Source: Prevotella sp. (GTDB taxonomy: Bacteria; Bacteroidota; Bacteroidia; Bacteroidales; Dysgonomonadaceae). From it: a DNA stretch of 59,912 bases. Position numbers and translations under genes: made by a program. Below the pieces are notes generated by a model that saw only the letters and a program-made list of their open reading frames with translations, searched no databases and was not told the origin of the DNA. The first letter of the stretch is position 1; each line of letters opens with the position of its first letter. The stretch covers positions 1 through 59,912 of the forward strand of contig JAITVV010000060.1 of assembly GCA_031285625.1 (NCBI GenBank). Reading direction: 5' to 3'. This document shows, in pieces, positions 34,447 through 43,380 of the stretch.

Positions 34447-36603
34447 TTAATCTTCTATCAGAGCAAAATCCAATTGTTTCCGTTCGAGATTAGCCCTTGC
34501 TACTTTTATCTTTATCGGGTCTCCAAGACTGTAGGTACGTTTGTTGCGACGCCCTCGTAGGCAGTAGTTCTTCTCATCAAATTCGTAAAAATCATCATCG
34601 AGATCGCGGATAGGCACCATCCCTTCACATTTGTTCTCATTGATTTCAGCATACAGTCCCCATTCTGTTATTCCCGAGATAACAGCATCAAATACCTGCC
34701 CTAATTTATCAGACATGTATTCCACTTGCTTGTATTTGATAGATGCTCTTTCGGCATTTGCAGCCAGTTGTTCCATGTTTGAACTATGCTCGCATTTACT
34801 TTCGTATAATTGCTTGCTTACGCTGCGTCCTCCATCCAGGTATCTGGTCAATAAACGGTGTACCATCATATCCGGATAACGACGGATGGGAGAGGTAAAG
34901 TGTGTGTAATATTCAAAGGCCAAACCATAGTGTCCAATGTTGGCTGTTGAATAAATTGCCTTGGCCATAGCCCGGATAGCAATTGTAGAAATCAGATTTT
35001 CTTCCGGCTTTCCATTTACCTCATCTAACAGATGATTAATAGATTTAGATACACTTGTCTTGGTACCATCTACTTTTATTTTGTAACCGAAACGGCGAAT
35101 AAATTCAGATAGATTCTCCATTTTTTCGCTATTAGGTATATCATGGATACGATAAACGAATGTTTTTGCATTTTTATTTTTAGGAACATTTCCAACAAAT
35201 TCTGCAACCGTCCTGTTTGCTAGCAACATGAATTCTTCGATCAGTTTGTTTGAATCCTTTGCATATTTGAAGTACACGCTCAATGGCTTTCCATGTTCAT
35301 CTATTTCAAATCTGACCTCATGACGGTCGAAAGCAATAGCTCCATTATCGAACCTTTTTGCCCTGAGTTTTTTCGCAAGATCGTTTAACTTTAATACTTC
35401 TTCGCTGTAATCCCCTTTTCCGGTTTCTATGATATCTTGCGCTTCCTCGTATGTAAAACGCCTATCGGAGTGAATAACGGTACGGGTGATACGATGCTTC
35501 TTTATGTTAGCTTCTTCATCCAATTCGAAAATGACAGAATAACATAGTTTGTCTTCATGCGGACGAAGGGAACATAAGCCATTACTTAACCGCTCAGGCA
35601 ACATTGGTATAGTCCTGTCTACAAGATAAATTGATGTGGCACGGCTTTCTCCTTCTTTATCTATAATATCGCCTTCCTGCACATAGTGCGTTACGTCGGC
35701 AATATGTACGCCGACTTCCCAGCGACCATTCTTAAGCTGCTTGATTGACAAAGCATCATCAAAATCCTTAGCATCACGAGGGTCAATTGTGAACGTGAGA
35801 GTATTTCTCATGTCTTCACGCTTGGCTATTTCTTCAGGGGTAATATCTTCAGGGATCTTATTAGCTGCAGCCTCCACTTTTTCAGGATATTTGTACGGCA
35901 ATCCGAATTCGGCAAGAATGGCATTCATTTCTGTATTATTTTGTCCCGCCTGTCCTAATATATCTATTACCTTCCCTATTGGATTTTTTGCTTTTTTAGG
36001 CCATTCCACAACTTCAACAAGCGCTTTATCTCCATCTTTACCCCCCTTTAAGTTTTCTTTTGGGATAAAAATATCGTTAGCCAGTATTTTGCTGTCCATT
36101 ACCAGAAATGCAAATTGCTTTTGCACATCCAGTGTGCCAACAAATGTAAGTTGCTTGCGTTCCAGTATCTCTACAACTTCACCTTCCGGATCACGTCCTT
36201 TCCTTTTGGCTAGCATTTGTATTTTTACATGGTCTCCGTTCATTGCATGAGCAGAGTTGCGTTCTGCTATAAATACGTGAGAGCTTTCATCATCACCATC
36301 AACAACAAAGAAGTTTTTGCCATTGCTTCGTCTTTCAAAAGTACCCTCAAGAAATATACCTCTGTTGTTTGATTTATATTTTCCTCTGGCTGTTTCAATA
36401 ATAAAAGCATCTTCTTGCAAATCGAAGAGTATATTATTAATCAATTGTTTTTCGGCCGGTTTTTTATATCCCAGTTTTTCGGCTACTTGTTTAAAACTAA
36501 ATGATTCTGTCGAATTCCTATTGAAAAAGTTTACAATAGCATTTATTATATCGGACTTTGTTTTTCTTTTGTCAGTCTTATGCGGCATTTTGTTTTTGCT
36601 CAT
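34447..36603 (-). CDS. rnr: Ribonuclease R
   Basis: The 718-residue processive 3'-5' exoribonuclease degrades structured RNA and takes part in RNA quality control. It has an N-terminal winged-helix region (about 18-75), two cold-shock-type OB domains (80-230), the RNB catalytic domain with the metal-binding segment FTIDPRDAKDFDDALSI near 270-287, and a C-terminal S1 domain (about 635-715, ending LERKQLDFALIED). Length fits RNase R more than RNase II. The lysine-rich N-terminus is typical. It is divergent from tsaB. Confidence 0.95.
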   Translation of the reverse strand: MSKNKMPHKTDKRKTKSDIINAIVNFFNRNSTESFSFKQVAEKLGYKKPAEKQLINNILFDLQEDAFIIETARGKYKSNNRGIFLEGTFERRSNGKNFFVVDGDDESSHVFIAERNSAHAMNGDHVKIQMLAKRKGRDPEGEVVEILERKQLTFVGTLDVQKQFAFLVMDSKILANDIFIPKENLKGGKDGDKALVEVVEWPKKAKNPIGKVIDILGQAGQNNTEMNAILAEFGLPYKYPEKVEAAANKIPEDITPEEIAKREDMRNTLTFTIDPRDAKDFDDALSIKQLKNGRWEVGVHIADVTHYVQEGDIIDKEGESRATSIYLVDRTIPMLPERLSNGLCSLRPHEDKLCYSVIFELDEEANIKKHRITRTVIHSDRRFTYEEAQDIIETGKGDYSEEVLKLNDLAKKLRAKRFDNGAIAFDRHEVRFEIDEHGKPLSVYFKYAKDSNKLIEEFMLLANRTVAEFVGNVPKNKNAKTFVYRIHDIPNSEKMENLSEFIRRFGYKIKVDGTKTSVSKSINHLLDEVNGKPEENLISTIAIRAMAKAIYSTANIGHYGLAFEYYTHFTSPIRRYPDMMVHRLLTRYLDGGRSVSKQLYESKCEHSSNMEQLAANAERASIKYKQVEYMSDKLGQVFDAVISGITEWGLYAEINENKCEGMVPIRDLDDDFYEFDEKNYCLRGRRNKRTYSLGDPIKIKVARANLERKQLDFALIED

Positions 36604-36990
36604 AGTTTATTTCTTAGTTTAATATTCAATTACATTAGTCGTTTTGCGAGACTTGGCATAACTTCAATCTAGTTTTGATTCTACACTCGCTACTTTAACG
36701 TTTCTTTATGTACAACAGTTTTTCTATTGTAGATGTTTTGTATTTGCAAAGGATTAGACGATTCAAATATACAAAAAAGAATGAAAGTTATACATTATAA
36801 GCAGGCAGTAATTAATGATATATCTTTCTTTACCATAAGAAAATAACAGATAAAAATACAGAATTCAATTTAAAATGAACCATAATATTACAGTTATGAT
36901 TAATAAGTTATTTTTTTCTAATTTAAAGAAGAAACTGAAACTTATTTAGAAATAAAAAGTGTAATTTTGCATCGTCAAAAACAGAGTATA
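36604..36990. other. Divergent intergenic region between rnr and tsaB
   Basis: This region has no gene. It holds the rnr upstream sequence and the likely tsaB promoter at 36962-36969. The rest is A/T-rich with no strong hairpin or repeat. Confidence 0.6.
36962..36969 (+). promoter_or_regulatory. Candidate -7 element TAATTTTG for tsaB
   Basis: TAATTTTG fits TAnnTTTG and lies 21 bases before the tsaB ATG at 36991. A weak TTT-rich stretch is the only candidate at the -33 distance. Confidence 0.5.
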
Positions 36991-37686
36991 ATGTCTTGTA
37001 TATTGAATATAGAAACTGCAACCGAGGTATGTTCTGTAGCTGTTTCATCAGAAAGGAAAATCATTTTTCAAAAAGAAGAAACGAAAGGACCGTCCCATGC
37101 GGTACTGCTCGGGCAATTTGTAAATGAAGCCGTCGAATATTTGCGTGCAGAAAATATAAAACTCGATGCCGTAGCTGTTAGTTGTGGCCCCGGTTCATAT
37201 ACAGGACTTCGTATAGGTGTGTCAGAGGCTAAAGGACTTTGCTATGGACTGGATATACCTTTGATTTCCGTTCCTACTCTTAAGTTGATGGCCTACTCTG
37301 TTTCAAATCTGGTTGAAAAATCAATTCTACTTTGTCCTATGATCGATGCCCGAAGGATGGAAGTATATGATGCATTATTTGATACTGAATTAAATGAATT
37401 GCAGTCTGTTTCAGCGGATATTATTGATGAAAATTCTTTTGCCGATTTCTTAACCAAAGATAAAATTGCCTTCTTTGGTAACGGATCAGAAAAGTGTAAA
37501 GCTGTGCTGCAGCGCCCAAATGCAGTATTCCTGGATAACATTTATCCAAGAGCAATTGATATGGTGAAGCTTGCTGATGAAGCATTTGAAAGCAGATCTT
37601 TTGTTGATGTAGCTTACTTCGAACCCTTTTATCTCAAAGAATTCGTAGCAACAACGCCAAAGAATAAGGTGTTGTCTGGGATGTAA
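36991..37686 (+). CDS. tsaB: tRNA threonylcarbamoyladenosine biosynthesis protein TsaB
   Basis: The 231-residue protein is an inactive paralogue of TsaD that scaffolds the t6A37 tRNA-modification complex (TsaB, TsaD, TsaE). The ASKHA-fold start LNIETATEVCSVAV and the loop GPGSYTGLRIGVSEAKGL near 65-82 are diagnostic. The ATG at 36991 places the conserved start at residue 1; an in-frame TTG at 36967 overlaps the promoter box and is rejected. tsaD is not in the window. It is followed by two hairpins. Confidence 0.9.
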   Translation: MSCILNIETATEVCSVAVSSERKIIFQKEETKGPSHAVLLGQFVNEAVEYLRAENIKLDAVAVSCGPGSYTGLRIGVSEAKGLCYGLDIPLISVPTLKLMAYSVSNLVEKSILLCPMIDARRMEVYDALFDTELNELQSVSADIIDENSFADFLTKDKIAFFGNGSEKCKAVLQRPNAVFLDNIYPRAIDMVKLADEAFESRSFVDVAYFEPFYLKEFVATTPKNKVLSGM

Positions 37687-37708
37687 AGATTATTGTGAAT
37701 AGATCTTG

Positions 37709-37734
37709 TACTTAAGACTTTATAGTCTTAAGTA
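37709..37734. terminator. Perfect palindromic hairpin after tsaB
   Basis: TACTTAAGACT and AGTCTTAAGTA pair over 11 bp around TTAT, 22 bases past the tsaB stop. The tail is T-poor (TCTTATTG), so it may be a weak terminator or a binding site. Confidence 0.6.
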
Positions 37735-37750
37735 TCTTATTGTGAAATTA

Positions 37751-37778
37751 TTGTAAGGCATTTTACTATACCTTACAA
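37751..37778. terminator. Second hairpin after tsaB
   Basis: TTGTAAGG and CCTTACAA pair over 8 bp around a 12-base loop, 16 bases after the first hairpin. Two stems in a row between tsaB and the next gene suggest a double terminator; the function is inferred. Confidence 0.45.
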
Positions 37779-37844
37779 GGTTAAGCTGTTGATATCTACA
37801 ATAGTGATATTGTTATTTTTTTACTTTATCCAATATTTTACATT

Positions 37845-38384
37845 ATGAGAATGTTAGTCTTGTCTTTTTTATTGTTAGTTCCTTTATTCAGCGTCTCTCA
37901 ATCAAAAAGAACTATCCCCCCAATGCCGGATAAGATAAATAATATCTCGGCACGAATTGCTGAAAGTGTTAGTTATAATTCATATTATGGAAGATCTGAT
38001 GATACAGATGATTGGTTTTCCCGGGAAGATGTAGGTTCGTCTGTATATATATCTGATAATAGGATATGTTTTGATATTAAAAATACTAAAGGAAAGCTTT
38101 TCTCATTTATTAGATATATTAGACGCAGCAATAATTTATACTTTCTAGACCATAGCAAAGAAGACTATTGGAAATCAGAAGAGCAAGATGAGGAGAAAGG
38201 AGTATTTGGATTTACAGCGAAGTATGGTAATGATATGGAATTTCTCATCAAAATAATTCCTGAAGCTACCTCTGACGGAGAAGAACTCAATTATAATTAC
38301 CATACAGGTAAAACCGAAATAGCCATAAAAAAAAGAGGAAAATTTTTATGGATGCTTTATTGCAAAAACTATTATAAACAATAG
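37845..38384 (+). CDS. Uncharacterised secreted protein
   Basis: The 179-residue protein has a signal peptide (MRMLVLSFLLLVPLFSVSQS, cleavage near 19-21). The rest is rich in charged and aromatic residues with no known motif; a beta-rich run appears from about 70 (VYISDNRICFDIKN) to the end. The C-terminus KNYYKQ comes just before the convergent membrane-protein gene, leaving only 3 bases between stops. I see no family. Confidence 0.6.
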   Translation: MRMLVLSFLLLVPLFSVSQSKRTIPPMPDKINNISARIAESVSYNSYYGRSDDTDDWFSREDVGSSVYISDNRICFDIKNTKGKLFSFIRYIRRSNNLYFLDHSKEDYWKSEEQDEEKGVFGFTAKYGNDMEFLIKIIPEATSDGEELNYNYHTGKTEIAIKKRGKFLWMLYCKNYYKQ

Positions 38385-38387
38385 AAT

Positions 38388-38744
38388 TTATATAAATATA
38401 TAGTACAGAAATATAACATAGCATGTGATTGCAATAATCATATGCAAACTAAGGATTTTAATAGCTGAGGATTTTGTCAGTTTACCAAAACTCATTATAA
38501 GTCCCAAAACAACAATAATTGTAGCTAATATAATATTTGTCCATAATCGTGTGTCACCCATAAATGCTGCGATAACAACAATAGAAGCCCCTATGATAGT
38601 CCCTATACCATGTATTGCTTTGTAAAGCGTAGGCACAGGTTCTTTCTTTTTTCGTTTTGATACCATAAGGAATCCGACTATAATAACAATTCCGATAGCA
38701 AGTGCAGAGATCCAAAGCATGTTAAAGTTTGCGAGATAAAACAT
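38388..38744 (-). CDS. Small multi-pass membrane protein
   Basis: The protein has 118 residues from the ATG at 38744. The longer frame to 38819 would need a TTG and adds a less convincing leader. Four hydrophobic segments are seen (about 9-26, 43-61, 66-83 and 96-117) with a basic loop RKKKEPVP after the first. No family is recognised. It converges on the secreted-protein gene with 3 bases between stops. Confidence 0.6.
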   Translation of the reverse strand: MFYLANFNMLWISALAIGIVIIVGFLMVSKRKKKEPVPTLYKAIHGIGTIIGASIVVIAAFMGDTRLWTNIILATIIVVLGLIMSFGKLTKSSAIKILSLHMIIAITCYVIFLYYIFI

Positions 38745-38918
38745 AAATAGTTTTTTATTGATCAGAGCCGACAAAGATAATTCTTTTATGTAAAAGTTAA
38801 ATACTTCTCTTAAATTCAATTATTATTATTTTCATAAAATGTTTGCTAAATATTTGGTATATAAAAAATAAGATATATCTTTACGAAAAGTTAGTAGATT
38901 TACGTAAATTAAAATACA

Positions 38919-39281
38919 ATGGAAAAACTTACTCATCAGGAAGAAACAATAATGCTCCATATCTGGCAGTTGAAAGAATGTGTAGTGAAAGATATCGTTA
39001 ATGAAATGGATAATCCCAAACCTCCTTATACGACAGTCGCTTCAGTTGTTCGCAACCTGGAACAGAAAGGATACCTGAATGCGAAGAAATATGGAAACGT
39101 ATGGGTGTATAGCCCTAAAATAAATGAGGATGATTATAAAAAAGTCTTTATGTCGAATGTCGTAAAAAGCTATTTTGAGAATTCTTATAAGGAGTTGGTT
39201 TCATTCTTTGTAAAAGAGGAAAAGATCTCTCCTGAAGAACTACAGGAGATCATGAAAATGATCGAAAAAGGAAAGAGCTAA
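38919..39281 (+). CDS. BlaI/MecI/CopY-family transcriptional repressor
   Basis: The 120-residue winged-helix repressor carries LTHQEETIMLHIWQL at the start, the recognition helix region PPYTTVASVVRNLEQKGYL near 34-52, and a C-terminal dimerisation helix. In the classical system BlaI is cut when the M56 sensor BlaR1 is activated. The next gene, 19 bases downstream, encodes an M56 membrane peptidase, so this is a regulator-sensor pair. The bound signal and target genes are not known here; self-regulation of the cluster is likely. Confidence 0.85.
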   Translation: MEKLTHQEETIMLHIWQLKECVVKDIVNEMDNPKPPYTTVASVVRNLEQKGYLNAKKYGNVWVYSPKINEDDYKKVFMSNVVKSYFENSYKELVSFFVKEEKISPEELQEIMKMIEKGKS

Positions 39282-39300
39282 TCATCTAAACACAATTACC

Positions 39301-40953
39301 ATGGATAACGTAATCATTTCTTACCTGATAAAGGTATCCGTCTCTTTGGCTCTATTCTATGGCTTATATATGTTATGCCTGAGAACAGATACATTCTTCC
39401 GCTTGAGAAGGGGATACTTCCTTTTTGCCATATTTTTCTCTTTAATATTTCCGGTTTTTATATTAGAAATTCCGGTTAAAGAGGAAATACCTGCACAGAT
39501 GCCTGCATATTGGCTTTCACAGATAGACGCTGTCGCAGAGGCCGGACAGCAAGTACCTACTATCAATATATGGTCTATTATGCTTATTATCTTGGGAATA
39601 ATCTCACTATTGTATGCAGTTAGGTTTATTATACAATTATACAGCGTGGTAAGGCTACGGATAAACAATGAATCCGAGATCCATCCTACTTGTAGAATAA
39701 TTAAGATGAAGGATAAAAACGCATCTCCTTTCTCATTCTTCAAATGGATTTTTATAGATCCGGATACCCGTACAGAAAGAGATATGGCTGAAATTATAGC
39801 CCATGAGCAAGTGCATGTAAATCAGTATCATTCCATAGATGTATTGTTATCCGAAATTTTATGTGTGTGTTTTTGGTGGAATCCATTTGTATGGCTGTTG
39901 AAAAAGGAAATAAAAATTAATCTTGAATATCTGGCTGATGAAGGCGTCTTAAAAGCTGGATTTAATTTGAAAGAATATCAATATATATTGTTACAAACAA
40001 CAAATAAGAATACCGGTATACCATTAATCAATAATTTCAATGTATCACAATTAAAAAAACGGATTATCATGATGAATAAAAATAAGACATCCATAGGTAA
40101 GGCTGCTAAATACTTGCTGGCTATTCCGGTTGTATTTGCTTTACTGCTGGGAAATGCAGTACAAGCCTCACCCGATATAATGAGCATACCTTTTATAGAC
40201 GGAGAACAAGTTCCGCAAAAGAAAGGAGATGTATATGTTACTGTTGAAGATATGCCTATGTTTCCCGGAGGATATGACGCTCAAGCCAGTTTTATTTCAA
40301 CAAATTTGAAATATCCTGTTTCAGCTTTCGAGAAAGGTATAGAAGGCCGGGTAACAGTACGTTACATAGTCAGAAGCACTGGGGAAATCACAAATATTGA
40401 AGTGATAAGGGGTATTGATCCGTCATTGGATAAGGAAGCTATCCGTATGGTAGAGGCTATGCCAAAATGGAATCCGGGAAAGCTAGGAGGAAAAGCTGTT
40501 GATGTATACTACACTCTACCTGTTGTATTCAAGCTTACAAAGAATAAGAGGGTAGCTGACGAACCGAAAAAAGGTGGACCAAGAGCAGATTTTGATATTC
40601 CTCAGGATGGGAAGCCTTATAATACCGTAGATAAGATGCCCGGCTATCCGGGAGGAGAGTCTGCCATGCAGAAATATATAAGTGATAATTTGAAATATCC
40701 GGAAAGTGCGCAGAAAGCAGGAATACAGGGACGAGCAACTATTCGTTTTGTTGTAGAAAAAACCGGTAAAATTACAGATGTCACTGTTATCCGGGGAATC
40801 GATCCTGCCTGCGATGCAGAAGCAGTACGTGTTGTAAAGGCAATGCCGGACTGGACGCCAGGTGAGATGAAGGGTAAAGCTGTATCAGTGTACTATACAT
40901 TACCAATTGTGTTTAGATTAACTAAAAAAGCTGCAGGGAATGCAGCGAAATAA
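39301..40953 (+). CDS. M56 (BlaR1-type) membrane peptidase fused to two TonB C-terminal domains
   Basis: The 550-residue protein has membrane helices at about 8-25, 38-57, 91-116 and 270-287. The cytoplasmic loop carries the zinc motif HEQVH at 168-172 followed by WWNPFVW and an EYLADE segment that supplies the third ligand. Instead of a penicillin-binding sensor, the periplasmic part holds two TonB C-terminal-like domains (about 310-415 and 435-545), each with MPxxPGG, NLKYP, GIxGR, RGIDP and (Y)YTLPxVF. This M56-TonB architecture is seen in Bacteroidota. The two domains may sense or contact an outer-membrane partner (inference). It follows the BlaI gene by 19 bases. Confidence 0.85.
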   Translation: MDNVIISYLIKVSVSLALFYGLYMLCLRTDTFFRLRRGYFLFAIFFSLIFPVFILEIPVKEEIPAQMPAYWLSQIDAVAEAGQQVPTINIWSIMLIILGIISLLYAVRFIIQLYSVVRLRINNESEIHPTCRIIKMKDKNASPFSFFKWIFIDPDTRTERDMAEIIAHEQVHVNQYHSIDVLLSEILCVCFWWNPFVWLLKKEIKINLEYLADEGVLKAGFNLKEYQYILLQTTNKNTGIPLINNFNVSQLKKRIIMMNKNKTSIGKAAKYLLAIPVVFALLLGNAVQASPDIMSIPFIDGEQVPQKKGDVYVTVEDMPMFPGGYDAQASFISTNLKYPVSAFEKGIEGRVTVRYIVRSTGEITNIEVIRGIDPSLDKEAIRMVEAMPKWNPGKLGGKAVDVYYTLPVVFKLTKNKRVADEPKKGGPRADFDIPQDGKPYNTVDKMPGYPGGESAMQKYISDNLKYPESAQKAGIQGRATIRFVVEKTGKITDVTVIRGIDPACDAEAVRVVKAMPDWTPGEMKGKAVSVYYTLPIVFRLTKKAAGNAAK

Positions 40954-40970
40954 AAAGTTTTTTTCTCAGG

Positions 40971-41005
40971 AAGTGAGACAGGTAAATATCTGTCTCTTTC
41001 TTTTT
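40971..41005 (+). terminator. Rho-independent terminator after the M56-TonB gene
   Basis: GTGAGACAG and CTGTCTC pair around an A/T-rich loop, followed by TTTCTTTTT. It lies just before the TPR gene, so the BlaI-M56 pair may be a separate unit. Confidence 0.7.
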
Positions 41006-41047
41006 AAACAATAATAAATATGCCTGAGACCTTAATTTTGTTTGGCT

Positions 41048-42343
41048 ATGAAAATATATATAACAACCATACTTCTGATCTTTTATTCAATTGCTTACTC
41101 ACAGAACAAAGAAAACCCTCTGGATAATTATATACTTAATTTCCAGTATCAGAAAGCTTTGGAATACATTTCCACACAAGAGCCAACCAAGGAATTGCTA
41201 CTTCAGCAGGCAATGTGCTACAAAGCATTGGGTAGTTATCAAAAAGCTGTTGAAATCTTGGAGATGTTATCAACAGAATACACTGAAAATATCCGCGTAA
41301 AATCTGAATTGGCAAACTGCTACACCGTACTGGGTCGCAGGCAAGCAGGAATAGATTGCTATAATGATCTGATCCTTATCGATTCTACAAATTTATATTA
41401 TCAGATACAAAAGGCCGAGCTTTTATACCAAGGGGGAAAATATGATATGGCATTAGATCTGTTTTATACAGTATACAACCATAACCAGTCGCCTAATACT
41501 TTAACACAAATAGCACAATGCTATGAGAAAATGAACCAGATAGACAGCGCTATGGTGTATTATAAAAGTGCCTGGGAAGTAAATCCACATGATGGTTTTT
41601 CTGCAGCCAGCCTGGTAAACCTATGTCTTAAGGATAAGCGTATACCAGAGGCATTAGCCTATTCTACCCGATATATGGAAAGTGATACAACAAATCAGCA
41701 AATGAATTTACTAAATGCTCTTACATATTATGTAATGGACAATTATGAAGAAGCAGTGACAAGATTCAGAAAATGCTACGAAGCCGGAGACTCATCACTT
41801 GTAGTAAATCGCAGTCTAGGTATTTCATACTATTCATTGAAAGATAATTATGAGGCGGAAATATATCTGGATAAAGCTTTCAGGCAGGATACAACGAACA
41901 ACAATGTCCTCTATTGTCTCGCGGTGGCTTCTAATGAATTAGCCGACCATAAAAAAGCAATTCCCTTATTCGAAAAGTTATTAAGCAGGACTGTTCCCAC
42001 AGATTTGACATTGTATCTCTATTATAAAGGATTGGCTTCAGCTTATGACAAAGGTTCGCATTTTGACAATGCGGTAGATTCTTACCTGAAAGCATTGGAA
42101 TATGCCGGTACAAATCAAAAGATGACTGTTTATTATACAATAGGACAGTTGTATGAGAATCAGATGCAGGATACGGATAATGCTTTAGTGTATTACAGAT
42201 ATTACAGGGGTGCACTTAATGAATATCTGGAAAAGCAGATAAAGAAAGACAAACCTGACGAGGAACATATTCTTGATACTAAAAAACGGCTAGGGCATCT
42301 GGATGAACATATAAAAAGCTTACAGAAGAAAACAAAAACATAA
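41048..42343 (+). CDS. Secreted TPR-repeat protein
   Basis: The 431-residue protein has a signal peptide (MKIYITTILLIFYSIAYSQ). The ATG at 41048 is chosen over an in-frame TTG six bases earlier. The rest is a series of tetratricopeptide repeats; clear ones include YQKALEYI, SYQKAVEILEM, KYDMALDLFYTVY, QIDSAMVYYKSAWEVNPHDG, YEEAVTRFRKCYE, DHKKAIPLFEKLL and FDNAVDSYLKALEYAG. TPR arrays bind other proteins; a periplasmic scaffold for the neighbouring TonB-domain proteins is inferred from position only. A lysine-rich tail ends the protein. Confidence 0.8.
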   Translation: MKIYITTILLIFYSIAYSQNKENPLDNYILNFQYQKALEYISTQEPTKELLLQQAMCYKALGSYQKAVEILEMLSTEYTENIRVKSELANCYTVLGRRQAGIDCYNDLILIDSTNLYYQIQKAELLYQGGKYDMALDLFYTVYNHNQSPNTLTQIAQCYEKMNQIDSAMVYYKSAWEVNPHDGFSAASLVNLCLKDKRIPEALAYSTRYMESDTTNQQMNLLNALTYYVMDNYEEAVTRFRKCYEAGDSSLVVNRSLGISYYSLKDNYEAEIYLDKAFRQDTTNNNVLYCLAVASNELADHKKAIPLFEKLLSRTVPTDLTLYLYYKGLASAYDKGSHFDNAVDSYLKALEYAGTNQKMTVYYTIGQLYENQMQDTDNALVYYRYYRGALNEYLEKQIKKDKPDEEHILDTKKRLGHLDEHIKSLQKKTKT

Positions 42344-42412
42344 CCAGTTTTCTTTTACCTGTGAAACATACCATTAGAGAATTAATGTATGACGAACTAA
42401 AATCTAATAAAG

Positions 42413-43315
42413 ATGAGAAATTTCAAAAACACAATCATTCTTTCGTTGATTGTATTGGTTACAGCATGTAGTGGTCACACATCGAAAGAGCAGCAAAATT
42501 CTGCTTCTGAAAGACAAAATGAAGAGCAAAACTCAACAGGCAATACCGAAACACTGTCAGACTCTCTCATAACAAATATTTCACAACAAGAACCCGTAAA
42601 AGATGTTCATATTTTTAGAGAAGGAGGAACTCTACCGGAGTATTCATCAGGCAATGTATGGCAATATATAAATGATAATGTGCATTTTCCGACAGGGATA
42701 GCATTAAACAGAAGTAACAATAGTGTTATTGTGCATTTTATAGTAGAAAAGGATGGTTCTTTGAATAGTTTCAGTCTTTATGCCGGAAGTTATCCGGTTT
42801 TAGATGCTGAAGTATTGCGTGTAGCAAAAACAATGACAAAATGGCGTCCCGGAAAACGCGCTAACGGAGAAATAGTACGCACTACTTATTTGCTTGGAGG
42901 TGTTTATCAATTGGAGAATGGTAAATTTAAATTGTATCCTTTACCATCACGGCAACCGGAACAGTATCAGGGTGAAGTTTTAGCTTTTGCTGAAAAGATT
43001 CCTCAATTCCCTGGAGGAATACGCGCTATGCGAAAATTCATATCTGATAATATGCACTATCCTGCTGAGGCTATAGAATACAAAGAGGAAGGGAATGTAG
43101 TGGTGCAATTTATCATATCGCCAACAGGAGAAATTTCTGATATATTCGGTGTCGTCCGTTGCCGCTTTAATGAAGAATGTACTTCTACGTCTTTAGTTTT
43201 AGCAAAAGAAGCAGAACGAATTGTAGGATTGATGCCCAATTGGATTCCAGGCGAGAACAAAGGAGAAAAAGTTGCTGTGAGATACGCTTTGCCGATTAGC
43301 TTTAAATTACCTTAG
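42413..43315 (+). CDS. Lipoprotein with two TonB C-terminal-like domains
   Basis: The 300-residue lipoprotein has its lipobox at Cys19 (VTACSG) and a Gln/Ser/Asn-rich linker to about 65. Two TonB-C-like domains follow (about 75-170 and 185-300) with the same features as in the M56 fusion: NDNVHFPTGIA / NMHYPAEAIE, VHFIVEKDGSLNS / VQFIISPTGEIS, and MTKWRPGK / MPNWIPGE. It has no membrane helix for ExbB/ExbD contact, so it is not a classical TonB. It may be a decoy, partner or signalling protein of the M56-TonB sensor. Confidence 0.75.
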   Translation: MRNFKNTIILSLIVLVTACSGHTSKEQQNSASERQNEEQNSTGNTETLSDSLITNISQQEPVKDVHIFREGGTLPEYSSGNVWQYINDNVHFPTGIALNRSNNSVIVHFIVEKDGSLNSFSLYAGSYPVLDAEVLRVAKTMTKWRPGKRANGEIVRTTYLLGGVYQLENGKFKLYPLPSRQPEQYQGEVLAFAEKIPQFPGGIRAMRKFISDNMHYPAEAIEYKEEGNVVVQFIISPTGEISDIFGVVRCRFNEECTSTSLVLAKEAERIVGLMPNWIPGENKGEKVAVRYALPISFKLP

Positions 43316-43380
43316 TTTTTTAGCATATTCGTGATATTGAGAAACAACTGTAATATCTGGGTGAATATACAAAAACACAC

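Noticed and set aside
41033-41040. TAATTTTG as the promoter of the TPR gene
   Set aside because: It ends 7 bases before the ATG at 41048, which would give a nearly leaderless mRNA. It is kept only as a possibility.
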